Assembly (NCBI GenBank): GCA_030527765.1 | Contig: JAUNAE010000138.1 | Location: 1 to 9,245, forward strand | Length of the DNA: 9,245 nt | Source: Eubacteriales bacterium | GTDB taxonomy: Bacteria; Bacillota_A; Clostridia; Lachnospirales; Lachnospiraceae | Reading direction: 5' to 3' | Shown: positions 6,042 to 9,245 of the stretch, in pieces | Numbering within the stretch: the first letter of the stretch is position 1 | How the letters are laid out: each line of letters opens with the position of its first letter | Notes under the pieces: generated by a model | Databases searched by the model: none | Told to the model about the DNA's origin: nothing | Seen by the model: only the letters and a program-made list of their open reading frames with translations | Translations under genes and position numbers: made by a program

Positions 6042-6938
6042 ATGAAGGTATTGAATTTTGGATCTTTGAATGTGGATTATGTTTATCAGGTGGATCATAT
6101 GGTTGCTCCGGGGGAAACTCTGGCAGCCGGATCCAGAAATATTTTTTGCGGAGGCAAGGGACTGAACCAGTCCATCGGCCTGGCAAAAGCAGGGGCACCG
6201 GTTTACCACGCAGGCATGATCGGAGAAGGCGGAGACATCCTTCTGGACATGCTGAAAGAGAATCAGGTAAATACAGAATTTGTCAGAAAGACAGACGGAC
6301 CATGCGGACATACTGTCATTCAGGTAGATAAGAACGGACAGAACAGCATTCTTCTTTTTGGAGGTTCCAACAGAACGATCACGAAAGAGTTTGTAGACGA
6401 GGTGCTGTCCTCCTTCGGAAAGGAAGATTATCTGGTTCTTCAGAATGAAATCAATGAACTTGCCTACATTATCGACAAAGCTTATGAGGCAGGGATGACG
6501 ATTGTTCTGAATCCGTCTCCTTATGACGACAATCTGAAAGAGTGCGATCTTTCCAAGGTGAGCATTTTCCTGATTAATGAAGTGGAAGGTTTCCAGATTT
6601 CCGGAGAAAAGGAAGCGGAGAAAATTCTGGGAAAAATGCAGAAGGATTATCCGGATGCAGCGGTTGTTCTGACTCTCGGTGGAGAAGGCTCCGTATACCG
6701 AAAGGGAGACAAAACCTGTCATCAGGGAATCTATAAAGTGAAAGCTGTGGATACCACTGCGGCCGGAGATACCTTTACAGGATTTTTCCTGACTGCCTTA
6801 ATTGAGCAGAAGAGTGCAGAAGAAGCACTGGATCTTGCGGCAAAAGCATCTGCAATTGCAGTGACAAGACCGGGAGCAGCCGGATCTATTCCTGTGAGAG
6901 CTGAAGTTGAGGCATGGAAGGGAACAGACAATCATTAA
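6042..6938 (+). CDS. PfkB family carbohydrate kinase, ribokinase-like
   Basis: The 298-residue cytoplasmic protein has the full PfkB/ribokinase layout. The N-terminal strand NFGSLNVDYVYQVD is followed by PGETL, and then GGKGLNQSIGLAKAG (37-51), the first PfkB signature. Later come NPSPYD, NEVEG (179-183), LGGEGS (212-217) and the second signature DTTAAGDTFTGFF (237-249) with catalytic-base Asp243. The ending VTRPGAAGSIP is characteristic of ribokinases. It phosphorylates a sugar hydroxyl with ATP; ribose is most likely, but a nucleoside or another pentose is possible. No transporter, isomerase or repressor gene is adjacent to fix the substrate. ATG 6042 is preceded by GGGGGA (6030-6035 region). 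The 67-base AT-rich gap from the U32 gene has no clear terminator and no convincing promoter. The 35-base gap to the next gene suggests co-transcription with it. Confidence 0.85.
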   Translation: MKVLNFGSLNVDYVYQVDHMVAPGETLAAGSRNIFCGGKGLNQSIGLAKAGAPVYHAGMIGEGGDILLDMLKENQVNTEFVRKTDGPCGHTVIQVDKNGQNSILLFGGSNRTITKEFVDEVLSSFGKEDYLVLQNEINELAYIIDKAYEAGMTIVLNPSPYDDNLKECDLSKVSIFLINEVEGFQISGEKEAEKILGKMQKDYPDAAVVLTLGGEGSVYRKGDKTCHQGIYKVKAVDTTAAGDTFTGFFLTALIEQKSAEEALDLAAKASAIAVTRPGAAGSIPVRAEVEAWKGTDNH

Positions 6939-6973
6939 CCCCGACCTGAAACTAGTTGCAAGAGGTGATTAAG

Positions 6974-9245
6974 TTGAAAAAAAGAATGGAACATCTTCTG
7001 GCAGGCAAATTTCACTATGAGCTCCCTGCACTTTTGTTTTCAAAGGAGAATATTAAGGTATCCTTGAAGGCAGGAGAAACCCTTCAGGGTGAGGTTTACC
7101 TTGGGGCAGAAGATAAGCGAAGAATACGGGGATTTGTCACATCCTCCAGTCGCCGTCTGGTTCCCGGAATGGATCGGATTTCCGGAACAGCGATCTGTCT
7201 GCCCTACGGCATTGACGCTGTTGGAATGAAGCCGGGAGAAGTTCTGGAGGAGTGGCTGACCCTTACTACCAGTATCGGAGAATATCGGCTGAATTTTGAA
7301 ATTCGGGCAGAAGAACAAAAAGTGCGTTCGAATACAGGGCAGATTACCACTCTGGAGGAGTTTCGGGATCTGGCAAAACGTGATATGAGAGAGGCCTTTC
7401 GCCTGTATACAGATCCGGGGTTTTCGGCACTGCTCAAAAATGCCACAAAGAAAGAGAAAGCTTTATACATCGGACTGACCGCCCAGCCGGTCACTTATCA
7501 GCACCTGGAAGAGTATTTGGTTGCATCGGGCCTTAAGGAGAAGGTTTCCATCTCTCTTTCAAAGAAAAATCAGGAGCTTTTTGACATTCATGAGAATGTC
7601 AGCCAGTCGTTTCCGATTACCAGAAGCGGATGGGGACATCTGCGTCTTGAAATTGAGACAGTGGGAGATTTCTTAAGTGTGGAGAAACGGGTGGTGACCG
7701 GAGAGGACTTCATAGGAAAGAACTATAATCTGGCCTATGTAGTTCGAAAAGACCGTTTGTCTCAGGGAATTCGCCAGGGAAAAATTATCATCCGAAGTCC
7801 TTATGAGACGCTGGAATTCGAAGTGAGTGCTTCAGAGAGCAAGCATAGCGGAGGAAGTGTCAGACTGCGGGAAAAAAGAGCACGTCTTGCCCTGCAGAAA
7901 GAATATCTGGCATATACCATGGGAGAGCAGAGTGTTGCAGAATGGGCAGCGAACAGTCATTATGAGCTGAATCAGCTGAAATCCGCAGGACTCTGTGATA
8001 TTCAGTACCGGTTATATGAAGCATTTATTCTCTGGAGAGAAGAGAAGACTGAGGAAGCCAAACAGATTCTTTTCTCTATTCAGAACAAAAACTTCACAAA
8101 GGAAGATATGGAAATTGCAGGAATGTACCTGTATCTCTGTACCATTACCGGTATGTATCAGGACCGGGAAGGAGCTATTAAGAGAATCCGAAATTATTAT
8201 ACACAGAAGCAGGACAGCATGCTGCTCCTTCACGCATTGATTCATCTGGATCCTTCCTATGGGGACAGCCCCTCCAAGATTCTGTTTGAGCTGGAAGAAC
8301 TGTTCCTGCACGGCTGCAAGCATCCACTTTTGTACAGTAAGGCCTGGTCGATTGTGAAAGAAGAGGAGAATCTGTTCCACAGAGTGAGTCCTTTCTGGAT
8401 TCAGGTGCTTCTGTTTGCCGGACGTCATAAGATTCTCACAGAAGAGATGGTGATGAGATTTTCCTATCTGGCAGGGTACGAGAAAGAGTTTAATGAGAGC
8501 TTTTACAGAGCGCTTGCTTTCGGATGTGATGCATTTCCGTCACCGGAGACCACAGAGGCGATCTGTCGCTATCTGATGCTCGGCAACCCGAGAAAACCGG
8601 AGTATTTTCACTGGTATGAGCGGGCTGTGGAACAGGGAGTGCGTCTGACACGTCTGTATGAATATTATGTAGAGACGATGGATACCACGTATCATAAGGA
8701 ACTGCCGAAACCACTCCTTCTGTATTTTACATATAATAACAACAGCCTGGGAGACTCAAGAAAGGCTTTTCTGTATGCCAGCGTAATCGCACTGAAGGAG
8801 AAAGAACCGGAGGTTTTTGAGGGATATAAAGATCGTATTCTGGAATTTGCCCGACAGAAAATTCGGGAAGGAAAGATCGGGGAAGACTACTCTGCGATTT
8901 ACCAGGAATTTCTGCAGGATTTGAAGAGCGATGAAAATATCAAAGCACTTGCCGCGCAGATTTTTACAAACCGTCTGTACTGCGATGCACCCCAGATTCG
9001 TTTTGTTGCAGTGTGCCACAGTCAGCTGGAAAGAGAAGATATTTATCCTTGCGTGCAAGGTGTCGCTTATCCGCGAATTTACACGGAGGATGCAGCGATT
9101 TTGTTCATGGATGAAAATAAGCGCCGTTATGGTGCAACCATGAATTATAACTGCAAGCCGATGATGGATGGAAGAGAACTGATTCAGAAAATGCTGGAAA
9201 AAGGCGTTGCGGATCCGGGGATTCTTCTTCATTTTGCAGAAACAG
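6974..9245 (+). CDS. DUF5717 family protein of unknown function, 3' end beyond the window
   Basis: From TTG 6974 the frame is open for 757 codons to the window edge; GAGGTGA (6962-6968) lies five bases upstream. The start MKKRMEHLLAGKFHYELP and the motif ICLPYGIDAVGMKPGE (74-89) match what I remember of DUF5717 proteins in Lachnospiraceae, which are typically over 1,000 residues, so about one third is missing. No signal peptide or membrane helix is visible, so it is probably cytoplasmic. Residues about 13-112 and 200-286 look like two beta-sandwich modules, each ending in a repeated strand pair (LTLTTSIGEYRLNFEIR and KIIIRSPYETLEFEVS). From about residue 300 it is helical and rich in Tyr, Leu and Glu, resembling a TPR-like solenoid. 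No enzyme motif is recognisable. It shares direction and close spacing with the kinase upstream, but no functional link is evident. Confidence 0.75.
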   Translation, partial: MKKRMEHLLAGKFHYELPALLFSKENIKVSLKAGETLQGEVYLGAEDKRRIRGFVTSSSRRLVPGMDRISGTAICLPYGIDAVGMKPGEVLEEWLTLTTSIGEYRLNFEIRAEEQKVRSNTGQITTLEEFRDLAKRDMREAFRLYTDPGFSALLKNATKKEKALYIGLTAQPVTYQHLEEYLVASGLKEKVSISLSKKNQELFDIHENVSQSFPITRSGWGHLRLEIETVGDFLSVEKRVVTGEDFIGKNYNLAYVVRKDRLSQGIRQGKIIIRSPYETLEFEVSASESKHSGGSVRLREKRARLALQKEYLAYTMGEQSVAEWAANSHYELNQLKSAGLCDIQYRLYEAFILWREEKTEEAKQILFSIQNKNFTKEDMEIAGMYLYLCTITGMYQDREGAIKRIRNYYTQKQDSMLLLHALIHLDPSYGDSPSKILFELEELFLHGCKHPLLYSKAWSIVKEEENLFHRVSPFWIQVLLFAGRHKILTEEMVMRFSYLAGYEKEFNESFYRALAFGCDAFPSPETTEAICRYLMLGNPRKPEYFHWYERAVEQGVRLTRLYEYYVETMDTTYHKELPKPLLLYFTYNNNSLGDSRKAFLYASVIALKEKEPEVFEGYKDRILEFARQKIREGKIGEDYSAIYQEFLQDLKSDENIKALAAQIFTNRLYCDAPQIRFVAVCHSQLEREDIYPCVQGVAYPRIYTEDAAILFMDENKRRYGATMNYNCKPMMDGRELIQKMLEKGVADPGILLHFAET

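Noticed and set aside
6015..6722. A 235-codon open frame on the minus strand
   Set aside because: It is antisense to the PfkB kinase, whose two signatures are intact on the plus strand.
8012..8428. Minus-strand and alternate-frame open reading frames across 7040-9232
   Set aside because: The plus-strand frame from TTG 6974 is continuous through this whole region and gives a recognisable DUF5717 product, so the others are shadows.

Overview
The window is a tightly packed, single-strand stretch of a Firmicutes chromosome, most likely from the Lachnospiraceae (the gut Blautia/Dorea/Ruminococcus-type Clostridia). The reasons are a moderate GC content, strong GGAGG-type ribosome sites, TTG and GTG starts, an IreB-RuvX-DUF1292-RNase J-YlbF gene order, and a DUF5717 gene, a family I know mainly from that group. 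Every gene reads on the + strand. I see no rRNA, tRNA, CRISPR array, insertion sequence or phage gene.

Layout. Positions 1-135 are the 3' end of a gene, probably the tRNA methylthiotransferase mtaB. A gap with a possible sigma-A promoter and a long imperfect hairpin (185-222) precedes a compact run of genes: ireB (251-523), ruvX (525-965), a DUF1292/YrzB gene (979-1236), RNase J (1328-3325), ylbF (3327-3665), a short MltG-like membrane protein (3682-4092), an O-methyltransferase of the TrmR/YrrM type (4089-4745) and a U32-family protein of the TrhP/YrrO type (4742-5974). Gaps are a few bases or negative except before RNase J (91 bases). A ribokinase-like PfkB kinase (6042-6938) follows, then a large DUF5717 gene that starts at TTG 6974 and stays open to the end of the window (757 codons, no stop).

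How the genes fit together. The backbone (IreB, RuvX, DUF1292, MltG, TrmR, U32) matches the B. subtilis yrzL-yrrK-yrzB-yrrL-yrrM-yrrN-yrrO region, with RNase J and YlbF inserted between DUF1292 and MltG. The block therefore joins Ser/Thr-kinase envelope signalling (IreB), envelope growth (an MltG-like protein without the catalytic domain), RNA decay (RNase J, plus YlbF, a partner of RNase Y in Bacillus) and tRNA wobble-uridine modification (TrhP-type hydroxylation, then TrmR methylation to 5-methoxyuridine).

The most unusual points are an approximately 118-residue lysine-rich N-terminal extension on RNase J, the placement of the RNase J ribosome site in a small hairpin before a TTG start, the catalytic-domain-less MltG, and the uncharacterised DUF5717 protein with two apparent beta-sandwich modules before a long helical repeat region. 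I found no clear evidence of a wholly new multi-gene system; DUF5717 is the best candidate for unexplained biology.
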